Assembly: GCF_011492945.1 (NCBI RefSeq) | Contig: NZ_CP045119.1 | Location: forward strand, 3,410,001-3,474,000 | Source of the DNA: Rubrobacter tropicus | GTDB lineage: Bacteria > Actinomycetota > Rubrobacteria > Rubrobacterales > Rubrobacteraceae | Direction of reading: 5' to 3' | Length of the DNA stretch: 64,000 nt | Shown: positions 49,675 to 57,322 of the stretch, piece by piece | How the letters are laid out: every line of letters begins with the position of its first letter | Numbering within the stretch: position 1 is the stretch's first letter | Translations under genes and position numbers: made by a program | Notes under the pieces: generated by a model | Database searches by the model: none | The model's input: the letters and a program-made list of their open reading frames with translations, nothing else | Told to the model about the DNA's origin: nothing

Positions 49675-50562
49675 CTAGGCCGTCTTCGGTTTGATGAGGC
49701 CGACCTCGCGCAGGCGCGCGACTTCCAGCTCTATGCCTTCGCGGAAGGGGCGTGGCGCGTAGCCGAGGTCCTTTTGCGCTTCGTCGTAGGTGTAGGCCTT
49801 ATCCTCGCGGAGGCGCAGGACCTGCTCGCTTTTGATGGGGAGCGGGAGGCGGAGGGTTTCGGCGAGAAGCAAGGCCCGGCGGATGGGCTCCAGCGGCAGA
49901 CGGACGAGGCGGGTTCGCTTACCGAGTGCTTGGGCGGCCGTCTTTACCAGGTCTTTGTAGGCCAGCGGTTCGTCGCCGGGCAGGTCGTAGGAGTGCCCGA
50001 CGGCGGTGGGGCGGACGAGGGCCTCGTAGACGCCGCGGGCGCAGTCCTCGTGGTAGACGGGCTGCCAGAGGTTCGTGCCGGGTCCGAAGATCGGGAAGAC
50101 CGGGGAGCGATCCAGAAAGCGCAGGAGGCGGTGGACGTTCTTGTCACGTTCGGAGCCGTAGATCATGGCAGGTCGGGCTATCGTCCAGTCGAGCCCGCTC
50201 GCTTCCACGACTCCCTCCATCCTCTTCTTCGGGCCGGAGCGGAACTCGTAGGCCGAGTGGGCGCTCGTGCTGCCCACCACCACGACCCTAGAGACACCGG
50301 CCTTTCGGGCCGCCTCGACGACGGATGGAGCGTATTCGATGCCGGCGACGTGCAGGAGGGCGTCGGCGCCGGCGAGGGCGCGGCCGAGGTCTCCGGCGTT
50401 GCCGGCGTCCCCGCGGGAGATCTCTATCGGGTGGGCGTCCAGGCGGTGGGCGTTCTGGCTTCCCTCCCTGACCAGGCAGCGCGGTTCGTGTCCTTCAGAG
50501 ATCAGTAGGTCAAGCAGCGCGCCGCCGAGCAGGCCGGTGGCGCCGGTCAGCAGGACCTTCAT
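49675..50562 (-). CDS. NAD(P)-binding epimerase/dehydratase-family protein (NmrA/NDUFA9-like)
   Basis: A 295-residue extended-SDR protein: VLLTGATGLLGGALLDLLI at the N terminus, LLHVAGIEYAPSVVEAARKAGVSRVVVVGSTSAHS, then DWTIARPAMIYGSERDKNVHRLLRF. The typical Tyr-xxx-Lys is not evident, so it may act as a regulator, chaperone or atypical reductase. It reads in the same direction as the lipoprotein gene upstream, ten bases away. Confidence 0.85.
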   Translation of the reverse strand: MKVLLTGATGLLGGALLDLLISEGHEPRCLVREGSQNAHRLDAHPIEISRGDAGNAGDLGRALAGADALLHVAGIEYAPSVVEAARKAGVSRVVVVGSTSAHSAYEFRSGPKKRMEGVVEASGLDWTIARPAMIYGSERDKNVHRLLRFLDRSPVFPIFGPGTNLWQPVYHEDCARGVYEALVRPTAVGHSYDLPGDEPLAYKDLVKTAAQALGKRTRLVRLPLEPIRRALLLAETLRLPLPIKSEQVLRLREDKAYTYDEAQKDLGYAPRPFREGIELEVARLREVGLIKPKTA

Positions 50563-50572
50563 CCGGCCGGCG

Positions 50573-51028
50573 CTAGTTGGATGGCTCCTCTTCGCCCGAG
50601 GGCTGTTCCCCGGAGTTTTGTTCCTCGGCCTTGAAGAGCTGGACGGAGATGGCGCGGTTCACGTCGTTCTTCACCACGTACTCGACCTGGGCCTGCTGGC
50701 CCTTCGCGATGTCGCCCATCTCGGCTTTTTCGCTGCCGAGCGTGATCTCGGCGTTCTTCCTCACGTTGAGGGTGAGCTTCTCGGCGTCCTCGGCCTCCCG
50801 GCTCGGCATGACTACCATCCTGCGCTTGTCGGGTTTTACGGAGACCACGTTACCCACGCCTATCTTGGTCTCCCGCGCTTCTTTCTTGGACTGTTTCTGC
50901 TCTTCGCCGCCGCCGTCCTGCGAACCGCCGCCCTGGGCGTTGTCCGCCTGGCCCCCGCCACCGCCGCAGCCGGCCAGCAAGACTATAAGGGCGAAGAAGG
51001 GCACGATGAGCCTCAACCTGGAAAGCAT
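50573..51028 (-). CDS. Small lipoprotein
   Basis: A 151-residue lipoprotein: helix LIVPFFALIVLLAGC with a lipobox, a Gly/Gln/Lys-rich linker, and a beta-rich domain (ETKIGVGNVVSVKPDKRRMVVMPSREAEDAEKLTLNVRKNAEITLG) resembling small OB-like or DUF-type domains, ending in an acidic tail. No function recognised. ATG with an AAGGAG site. Confidence 0.75.
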   Translation of the reverse strand: MLSRLRLIVPFFALIVLLAGCGGGGGQADNAQGGGSQDGGGEEQKQSKKEARETKIGVGNVVSVKPDKRRMVVMPSREAEDAEKLTLNVRKNAEITLGSEKAEMGDIAKGQQAQVEYVVKNDVNRAISVQLFKAEEQNSGEQPSGEEEPSN

Positions 51029-51178
51029 AGGATCTCCTTGTAGGACATACGCGTTACGGGGCCAACCTATCAGAAGAGGCCCGGCGTTTCCAACCCGCGG
51101 GCCGCTGGACGCTTTCCGGCCCGTTCTTGGTTATCATGGTTGCTTAACGGTAAGACCGGCAAGAGCACTGGAGGCATT

Positions 51179-52099
51179 ATGGGATCGGTCCGGCGGCGGG
51201 TCGCGTCGAAGTTGGGAGAGTTGCGGGAGAAGGTCGAGGGCGCCACGAGCACCAACGAGTACAACGTCGTGCTCACGGGCCCGGGGCGCAGCGGCACCAC
51301 ACTCACGTGCCACCTGCTGAACAAGCTTCCGAACACCATAGCCCTCGCCGAACCCCTCCCCCCCAACAGGTTCGAGCAGCAGATGCCGGACTACGACGCC
51401 GTCTGCGACGAGCTGGAGAAGGTCTACCGGCGGATGCGCCGCAAGGCCCTCAAGCAGGGCGTCGTGCGCAGCAAGCACGTCGGCGGCATCGTCCCCGACA
51501 ACACCAAGGGCCAGGTCGACGGCGTCCGCAAGCGCATCGCGGTCAAGGGCGACATACCCGTGGGCAAGGACCTCGACAAGGACTTCCTGCTCGCCATAAA
51601 GCAGCCCGGGATGTTCACCGCCCTGCTCCCGGGCCTCGCGAAGCGGTTCCCGTGCTACGCCATCGTGCGCAACCCGCTCGCGATCATCGCCTCCTCTGGA
51701 AGCATCCAGTCGAGAAAGAAGGGCAAGAACCCCTCGGCCAAGATGCGCTACGACGCCGAGTACCGCCGCCAGGTGGAGGAGGGCAAGCAGGCAGGCGCGG
51801 ACAAGATGGCCCAGCGCCTGAAAAGGATGCACTACAACTTCGAGCGCTACGAGCAGTCCCTCCCCCGCGAGAACATCATCCGCTACGAGGACATCTGCGC
51901 CACGGGCGGCAAGGCCCTCCAGGTCATAACCCCCGCCGCCGCCCTACTCGACGAGCCGCTGGAGAACAAGAACGCCAATCCGCTCTACGACCGGGAGAGG
52001 ATCCTCCGCGTCGGCGAACGCCTGCTCGAGAGCGAGGGCGCGTACTGGAACTTCTACGAGAAACGAGACGTCGAGGAGATCCTGGACAACTTCAGGTAG
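51179..52099 (+). CDS. Sulfotransferase-family protein
   Basis: A 306-residue P-loop sulfotransferase-like protein. The phosphosulfate-binding loop is VVLTGPGRSGTTLTCHLLN near residues 32-50 and the second motif is AIVRNPLAIIASSGS. It would transfer sulfate from PAPS to a sugar or lipid. ATG at 51179 follows TGGAGG; a longer frame lacks this. It is a different subgroup from the three tandem paralogues downstream. Confidence 0.8.
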   Translation: MGSVRRRVASKLGELREKVEGATSTNEYNVVLTGPGRSGTTLTCHLLNKLPNTIALAEPLPPNRFEQQMPDYDAVCDELEKVYRRMRRKALKQGVVRSKHVGGIVPDNTKGQVDGVRKRIAVKGDIPVGKDLDKDFLLAIKQPGMFTALLPGLAKRFPCYAIVRNPLAIIASSGSIQSRKKGKNPSAKMRYDAEYRRQVEEGKQAGADKMAQRLKRMHYNFERYEQSLPRENIIRYEDICATGGKALQVITPAAALLDEPLENKNANPLYDRERILRVGERLLESEGAYWNFYEKRDVEEILDNFR

Positions 52100-52419
52100 C
52101 GCGGCGTTTCGCGCCTTTCGCGCGTAGCGGTACCACTCCGGGAGGCTCGATGTTTCCGCAAACCGCTGCAGGGGCGGGAGTGTGAGAGGAGGGGCTAGAC
52201 GTTCCGGACCCTGAAGCGGATTGCAGTGGCTCAATGCCACTGCAATCCGCGCCGTCGGCTATCGGCCCGCTCCGGCTTCGCCTCCACTTTCAGCCATCAG
52301 CCTGTTGCCCTTGCTGAGAGCTGAACGCTGAAAGCTGATAGCCCTCCAAAGAGGCCCAACCTCTTTGCAAACCGCTCTAGCTCCTCCTCGTCGAGATACA
52401 CCGACTTTTACAGGCGATC
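52100..52419. repeat. Intergenic region carrying repeat element I
   Basis: The 320-base gap between convergent genes. No gene seen in 52100-52208. Element I spans 52209-52380: left end CCTGAAGCGG with a perfect 12-pair hairpin GATTGCAGTGGC/GCCACTGCAATC, TCAGC-type arms near 52252-52302 and 52313-52342, and a hairpin CAAAGAGG-CCCAA-CCTCTTTG at 52347-52367 before inverted TAGAGCGG. The layout matches element A. Confidence 0.8.
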
Positions 52420-53013
52420 CTACGGCAATGGCGCGAAGTAGTTGTAGTTCGAGGCTTCGAGGAACCGGAAGTACGGGCCTGGCCTGGTAAACACCCGCTC
52501 GCAATCTCTCGTGAGGTCCTTGGCGTCCACCAGCACCCCGTCGAAACCGCTGCCGCAGTCGATGATGTCTTTTGCGGCGGGCACGTTGGACGCTTCGCCG
52601 GCATCGTCTCCGGCCCCGGCGGCCACGGCGTCTACGTCGGCGGCCCTTTCACCGAACGCCGGGCCCGCGAACATGTAGTCCCGTCCCCCTCCGCCCGACA
52701 AGGCGTCGCCGCCCTTTCCGCCGCCGACGAAGTCGCCGCCGGGGCCGCCAGAGAGGGACCTATCGCCGGCTTGGGGACCGAACTCGTTGCCGCCGAGCAC
52801 CGCGTCCCTGCCCTGCCCACCGGATAAGGCGTCGGTGCCCCTGAGCCCCAGCAGGACGTCGTTGCCCCCGTTGCCCGACAAGGCGTCGCTGCCTTTGGTT
52901 CCTCTCAGGGTGTCGTTGCCGGGCCCGCCGGAGCGGGCGACCGCCAGTGCCACCCCACCGGCCACGACTAATGCCACAGCCATAAGCATCAACAAAAGGA
53001 CAAGCCGTCGCAT
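52420..53013 (-). CDS. Secreted RTX-like repeat protein
   Basis: A 197-residue protein: signal helix (LVLLLMLMAVALVVAGGVALAVA) then calcium-binding nonapeptide-like repeats (GGPGNDTLRGTKGSDALSGNGGNDVLLGLRGTDALSGGQGRD, continued to GGGGRDYM). The C-terminal half has a cysteine pair (IDCGSGFDGVLVDAKDLTRDCERV). ATG at 53013 follows AGGAGCGGAGG. It shares a promoter-like box with the RTX-like gene at 21,203. Extracellular calcium-dependent folding is likely; role unknown. Confidence 0.78.
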   Translation of the reverse strand: MRRLVLLLMLMAVALVVAGGVALAVARSGGPGNDTLRGTKGSDALSGNGGNDVLLGLRGTDALSGGQGRDAVLGGNEFGPQAGDRSLSGGPGGDFVGGGKGGDALSGGGGRDYMFAGPAFGERAADVDAVAAGAGDDAGEASNVPAAKDIIDCGSGFDGVLVDAKDLTRDCERVFTRPGPYFRFLEASNYNYFAPLP

Positions 53014-53072
53014 CCTCCGCTCCTTTCCTGGGGACGAGCCAGGTACCCGCCTTTTCATGTAGCAACACCATC

Positions 53073-53113
53073 ATGCCCCGCGACCAGACCTGGCACATCA
53101 CCCAAATGGACCA
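53073..53113 (-). promoter_or_regulatory. Bipartite box shared with the 21-kb RTX-like gene
   Basis: Minus strand: TGGTCCATTTGGGTGAT (53113-53097), 18 bases, GGGCAT (53078-53073), 59 bases before the ATG. Sixteen of 17 bases and the exact gap match the box at 21,674-21,714. The rest of the 264-base gap up to 53277 shows no gene, only a hairpin at its end. Confidence 0.6.
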
Positions 53114-53240
53114 TTTGCCGCAGGCTTTGCCGACTTCGGAGAACCGGTATCCAAAGAAAACCCCCGCCACACGAAAGACCGGTCTCTCCCGCAGGTCCTG
53201 GGCGCACGGTTTTCCCGGAACGGTACCGTGACCCCTGTCA

Positions 53241-53280
53241 GCACGCCCCGGGCCGACAAGCTGGCGAAGCCAGCGTGCTA
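53241..53280. repeat. Hairpin at the end of the sulfotransferase array
   Basis: Outer arms AGCACGC (53241-53247) and inverted GCGTGCT (53273-53279), with an inner perfect hairpin GCTGGC-GAA-GCCAGC. The last sulfotransferase's TAG stop (53278-53280) overlaps the outer arm. It resembles the GTGCTGA-type parts of elements E and G and may be a minimal copy or a terminator. Confidence 0.5.
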
Positions 53281-54270
53281 CAACGCCAGCGTGCCGCTCT
53301 GGAGGATCGCGCCTCCGCCGGAGCCGGCCCACTCTTCCCACAGGGACGATTCCCACAGGGGGTACGGTATCGTCGGCTCGGGGGGCGGGTCGGACGCCAG
53401 GCGGGTGGCGCAGTAGAGCCAGAAGGAGGCGTAGCCCCCGAAGCGTTCGGCGAGGCGCGAGGTCTCTTCGCCGTAGGAGGAGGCGAGGTAGGACATCGGG
53501 GCGGTCGGAACGCGTCCTACGGAGCGGGTGTGGACCTTGCGGGTGAGGCCGGGGGGCTCGAAAGTGGGGTCGACGCCGAGAAAATCGTAGACGCGGCGGA
53601 GGAGTTCTTCCGGGAAGAAGTGGACGTCCTCCAGGAAGCCCACGAAGATGCGGTCCTCGGGGTAGTACGCACCCCAGTTCTCGAGCGCGCGCAGGTAGTC
53701 TGTCCTGGAGCGGGAGCCCTCGCGTTCGAAGAGGCGGCGCAGCCTCTCCGTGCCCGCCGCGTCGGCGGCGCTCTCGCCGGCCTTGTCGAAGCGCATGGCG
53801 GCCTGGGACCAGGCGCGTTCGATGGGGTTGCGCAGCATCAGGATTATCTTCGCCTCGGGCGCCAGGGAGTGGACGTGGGCGACGGCGTCGGGGTCGAGGG
53901 TTGAGTACGCGGGCGTGATCTCACCGGCCGTCTTTCCCCGGCCCGGCTCGAAGAGCGAGGCGTACCACCCGTCGTCCGGCCTGCCCGCGTAGTACTTGAG
54001 GTCCCAGAGAGCGTCCTGTCTGGAGAAGTTCTTGAGGTGCCGCCCCGTTCTCCGGCGGACCTGCCTCCTCCACCGGCGGTCCCTGTCGCGTTTGCCCGAG
54101 ACGTTCTGGAAGAGCCTGGCGGCGGGGTTCCCGGGGTCGTTCATCTTCTCGTCGAAGTAGTGGACCTCCTTGACGGGCGGCATCCAGACCTCGGGGTGCA
54201 TCTGGAGGTTGCGGCTGAGCCACGTCGTGCCCGCCTTCTGCGCCCCTATCCCGATAAAGTGCGGGTACAA
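53278..54270 (-). CDS. Sulfotransferase, tandem paralogue 3
   Basis: A 330-residue heparan-sulfate-type sulfotransferase relative. Phosphosulfate loop IGIGAQKAGTTWLSRNL at residues 5-21, HPEVWMPPVKEVHYFDEK, second motif LRNPIERAWSQAAMRF and a conserved PEDRIFVGFLEDVHFFPEELL. The TTG at 54270 gives an N terminus (YPHFIGIG) aligned with both paralogues and has GAGGGGGG ahead; a longer ATG start overlaps the previous gene without a motif. Last of three paralogues on one leftward message. Confidence 0.87.
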   Translation of the reverse strand: MYPHFIGIGAQKAGTTWLSRNLQMHPEVWMPPVKEVHYFDEKMNDPGNPAARLFQNVSGKRDRDRRWRRQVRRRTGRHLKNFSRQDALWDLKYYAGRPDDGWYASLFEPGRGKTAGEITPAYSTLDPDAVAHVHSLAPEAKIILMLRNPIERAWSQAAMRFDKAGESAADAAGTERLRRLFEREGSRSRTDYLRALENWGAYYPEDRIFVGFLEDVHFFPEELLRRVYDFLGVDPTFEPPGLTRKVHTRSVGRVPTAPMSYLASSYGEETSRLAERFGGYASFWLYCATRLASDPPPEPTIPYPLWESSLWEEWAGSGGGAILQSGTLAL

Positions 54271-54280
54271 GACGCCCCCC

Positions 54281-55270
54281 TCAGGAAGACGCGGCGCGGA
54301 CGCTGGAGAGGGGGCCGCTCTGGGGCGAGAGGTCCTTCGCCCCATCCCAACTCTCCCAGAGGTAGGACTCGTACAGGGGGTAAGCCAGCCTGTCTTCGGT
54401 TGGCGGGTCCTCGATCAGGCGCTCCGCGCAGTAAAGCCAGAACGACGCGTAGCCCCCGAAGCGGGCGCTCAGGCGCTTGAGGTTCTCGTGGTAAGAGCCC
54501 GCCAGGTAGGCGGCGAACTTCGCCGGCATCGTGTCCTGGAAACCGGAGTGGATCTTGCGCTTCATCACCCGATGCTCGGCCGCGGAATCCACGCCGAGAA
54601 AGTCGTGGAGGCGGTGAAGCAACTCTTCCGGGAAGAAGTGGATGTCTTCGAGGAAGCCGACGAAGATCCGGTCCTCGGGGTAGTACGCGCCCCAGTTCTG
54701 GAGCGTGCGCAGGTAGTTGGTCATCAGGCGCGTGCGGCCGCGGTCGAAGCGTTTGTAGACCTTCTCCTCCTTCAGCGACTCCCAGGAGCGGCCCTTGATC
54801 CTGAGCCCCATGTCCATCGCCGACCAGGGCCTCTCCAGCGGGCTGCGCATCATGAAGACTATCTTCGCGTGCGGCATGAGGCGGTGGGCGTGGGCCACGC
54901 TCTCCTGGTCCAGGATCGAGTAGTCGGGGTGGTCTCGCCCGTGACCCTGCCCCTCCCGCTCGAAGAGCGAGGCGTACCAGGCGTCGTCGGGCCTGCCGAA
55001 GAAGTACTTGAGGTCCCAGAGGAGGTCCTGCGGGTCGATCTTTCCGGGCGACTGCTTGAACCTGGACTTCGCCTGGCGGCGCCAGCGCCGGTCGGCAGGC
55101 CCGTCCCCGCGCAGACGCTGGAGAAGGCCGCCTTCGAGCCGCGCCTTCTCGTCGAAGTAGTGGAGCTCCTTTTCGGGCGGCATCCAGACCTCGGGGTGGG
55201 TCTGGAGGTTGCGCTGCAGCCAGGTCGTGCCGGCCTTCTGCGCCCCTATGATCAGGAAATCCGGGTACAA
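54281..55270 (-). CDS. Sulfotransferase, tandem paralogue 2
   Basis: A 329-residue sulfotransferase: IIGAQKAGTTWLQRNLQTHPEVWMPPEKELHYFDEK at the N terminus, second PAPS motif MRSPLERPWSAMDMG, then NWGAYYPEDRIFVGFLEDIHFFPEELLHRLHDFLG. The start is the TTG at 55270, four bases after the upstream stop, fitting paralogue lengths (327, 329, 330). Together the three could place sulfates at different positions of one glycan. Confidence 0.87.
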   Translation of the reverse strand: MYPDFLIIGAQKAGTTWLQRNLQTHPEVWMPPEKELHYFDEKARLEGGLLQRLRGDGPADRRWRRQAKSRFKQSPGKIDPQDLLWDLKYFFGRPDDAWYASLFEREGQGHGRDHPDYSILDQESVAHAHRLMPHAKIVFMMRSPLERPWSAMDMGLRIKGRSWESLKEEKVYKRFDRGRTRLMTNYLRTLQNWGAYYPEDRIFVGFLEDIHFFPEELLHRLHDFLGVDSAAEHRVMKRKIHSGFQDTMPAKFAAYLAGSYHENLKRLSARFGGYASFWLYCAERLIEDPPTEDRLAYPLYESYLWESWDGAKDLSPQSGPLSSVRAASS

Positions 55271-55274
55271 AGGG

Positions 55275-56258
55275 CTAACCCGCCACCCGCACGGAGTGGA
55301 GCGGGCCGCTCCTGGCCTGCCTGGCCCCATCCCACCCGTCCCACAGGTACGACTCGAAGAGCGGGTAGGTGATCGTCTTCTCCCCGGGCGGGTCCTCGAT
55401 CAGGCGCTCCGCGCAGTAAAGCCAGAACGAGGCGTAGCCCCCGAAGCGTTCGGCGAGGCGCGAGATCTCGGCGTGGTAATTCCTCGCCAGGTGGACGGCG
55501 ACGCTCGTCGGCATCGTCGCCTCGCTCCTGGTGTGGATCTTCTTCCCCGTCAACCGCTGGTCGAAGTGCGGGTCGACCCCGAGAAAGTCGTAGAGCCTGC
55601 CAAGAAGCTCCTCCGGGAAGAAGCTGACGTCTTCCAGGAAGCCCACGAAGATCTGGTCCTCCGGGTAGTACGAGCCCCAGTTCTCAAGCGTCCTCATGTA
55701 GTTGGAGAGCTTGTATGAGCTGTCGCGCTCTATCTTGCGCAGCAGGCCCGACTCCGAGGCGCTCGCGGCCGAGCCCTTCTCGACCTTGTCGAAGCTCATC
55801 ACCGTCTGGGACCAGACGCGCTCTATGGGGTTGCGCATGAAGAAGATGAGCTTCGTGTTGGGCATTAGGTCGTGGACGTGGGCGACCTTCTCCTTTTTCA
55901 GGACGGAGTAGGCCGGCGTGATCTCACCCGAGACCTTCGCCTTCTTCGGCTCGAAGACCTGCGAGTACCAGCGGTCGTCGTAGGGGCGCATGTAGTAGCG
56001 AAGGTTCCAGCGCAGTTCCTGGAGAGACGGGTTCTTGATGAGCTGCAGCGGGATCTGCTTTACCTGCCGGCGCCACTGGTCGTCGTTTCTGGTCTTGCCG
56101 AAGAGACGGCTGACGGCGTTGGAGCCGTCGTTCATCTTGCGGTCGAAGTAGTGGACTTCTTTTCTCGGCATGTGAATCTGGGGGTGTACCTGGAGGTTGC
56201 GGTGCAGCCAGGTCGTGCCAGCCTTCTGCGCGCCTATTCCTATGAAGTCCGGGTACAT
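55275..56258 (-). CDS. Sulfotransferase, tandem paralogue 1
   Basis: A 327-residue sulfotransferase starting MYPDFIGIGAQKAGTTWLHRNL, with HMPRKEVHYFDRK, second motif MRNPIERVWSQTVMSF and YYPEDQIFVGFLEDVSFFPEELLGRLYDFLG. ATG at 56258 follows GGAGGAG, the only ATG start of the three. It is the first of the tandem set, 35 bases after a glycosyltransferase gene. Confidence 0.9.
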   Translation of the reverse strand: MYPDFIGIGAQKAGTTWLHRNLQVHPQIHMPRKEVHYFDRKMNDGSNAVSRLFGKTRNDDQWRRQVKQIPLQLIKNPSLQELRWNLRYYMRPYDDRWYSQVFEPKKAKVSGEITPAYSVLKKEKVAHVHDLMPNTKLIFFMRNPIERVWSQTVMSFDKVEKGSAASASESGLLRKIERDSSYKLSNYMRTLENWGSYYPEDQIFVGFLEDVSFFPEELLGRLYDFLGVDPHFDQRLTGKKIHTRSEATMPTSVAVHLARNYHAEISRLAERFGGYASFWLYCAERLIEDPPGEKTITYPLFESYLWDGWDGARQARSGPLHSVRVAG

Positions 56259-56293
56259 CTCTCCTCCTGCGCTCTTCCGGTTCTTCGGTAGCG

Positions 56294-57322
56294 CTAAAGG
56301 CTACCACGCGACGCCCCGGCGTTCCGCTGCAGCCGCCCTTCGAGTTTCTCCATGAACCCGCCGAAACGGTCCCGCTCGTACTCCAACGTGTGCCTGCCCA
56401 CGGCCTCGTACCCGCCGCGCCTGAGCGCCTCTATCTCCCCGGCCCCGTAGCCCCTCAACGCCCGCAGGGCCGCGGCGTAGTCCCCGGCGTTCTCGAACCG
56501 GGCCGGCAGGCAGTTCTCGCCGAACCGGCAGTAGGCCCGGTTGCCCCCGGCGTCAGAGGTGATCACGACCGCGCCCGCCGCCATCGCCTCCAGCCCGGGC
56601 ATGTAGAAGCCCTCCTCGACGAGCGGCGTCGCCAGAAAGACGTCTGACCACTGGTAGAGCTTCTTGAGCTCCTTCCAGCCGACGGGGTTCCTTATGGCCC
56701 TGAACCTGAAGCCGGAGCCCCGCTCCCGGAACATAGCCGCGACCCGGTCGCCCACGTCGGACTTCCAGGTCGTATAGCCGACCTTTATCGGCCCCTTGAA
56801 GCCTCCCAAACGCTCCCTGGCGAAGAAGGCCGAGTCGTTGCCGAGCATTATGGTCTCCGTCATGGAGGACTCGTTGAGGTAGGGCTTGCAGGCTTCGAGC
56901 ACCACGTCGTTGGTCATGATGCGAGCCATCGGCCGGGAGAGGAGGCGGACGGCGTAGCCCCGCTCGAAGGTCGGGTTGGCCCAGCGGACGTTCTGGACGA
57001 TAGAGATGACCTGCTCGTGGCTGGCGCCGCGCCCGATCCTCGGCTCCAGGATGGGGTAGTGGCTCGGCCAGGAGAGAAAGGCGAAGTCGTCTGGCCCTAC
57101 GCCCGCCTGCTCCAGGGCTACGAACCGGATGCCGTTCTCGGGCGTGAGGTGGCTGAAGCGTGAGATCTCGAAGACCGGCAACCCGGCCTTGTACTTCTCG
57201 GGGCACGCGATCACGGGCTCGTACCCGAAGGCGAGCGCGTGGTTGACGTAGTCGAAGATCTTGACGACCCCGCCAACGGGCCTGAAGGTCGGCGTCATGA
57301 AGTACATCCGCCGCCCGCTCAC
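56294..57322 (-). CDS. Glycosyltransferase, GT4-like
   Basis: A 342-residue GT-B glycosyltransferase. N-terminal acceptor domain begins MYFMTPTFRPVGGVVKIFDYVNHALAFGY; the C-terminal donor site reads PLVEEGFYMPGLEAMAAGAVVITSDAGGNRAYC, with the Glu of the ExxxE motif. It would add a sugar to the lipid-linked surface glycan. Its ATG overlaps the previous glycosyltransferase's stop by four bases. Confidence 0.87.
   Translation of the reverse strand: MSGRRMYFMTPTFRPVGGVVKIFDYVNHALAFGYEPVIACPEKYKAGLPVFEISRFSHLTPENGIRFVALEQAGVGPDDFAFLSWPSHYPILEPRIGRGASHEQVISIVQNVRWANPTFERGYAVRLLSRPMARIMTNDVVLEACKPYLNESSMTETIMLGNDSAFFARERLGGFKGPIKVGYTTWKSDVGDRVAAMFRERGSGFRFRAIRNPVGWKELKKLYQWSDVFLATPLVEEGFYMPGLEAMAAGAVVITSDAGGNRAYCRFGENCLPARFENAGDYAAALRALRGYGAGEIEALRRGGYEAVGRHTLEYERDRFGGFMEKLEGRLQRNAGASRGSL

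Noticed and set aside
51140-51178. Longer N terminus for the sulfotransferase at 51179
   Set aside because: The extra 13 codons start without a ribosome site; ATG 51179 has TGGAGG five bases ahead.
23780-52380. Repeat elements as insertion sequences
   Set aside because: No transposase ORF, no clear target-site duplication, and cores are too short and mostly dissimilar.
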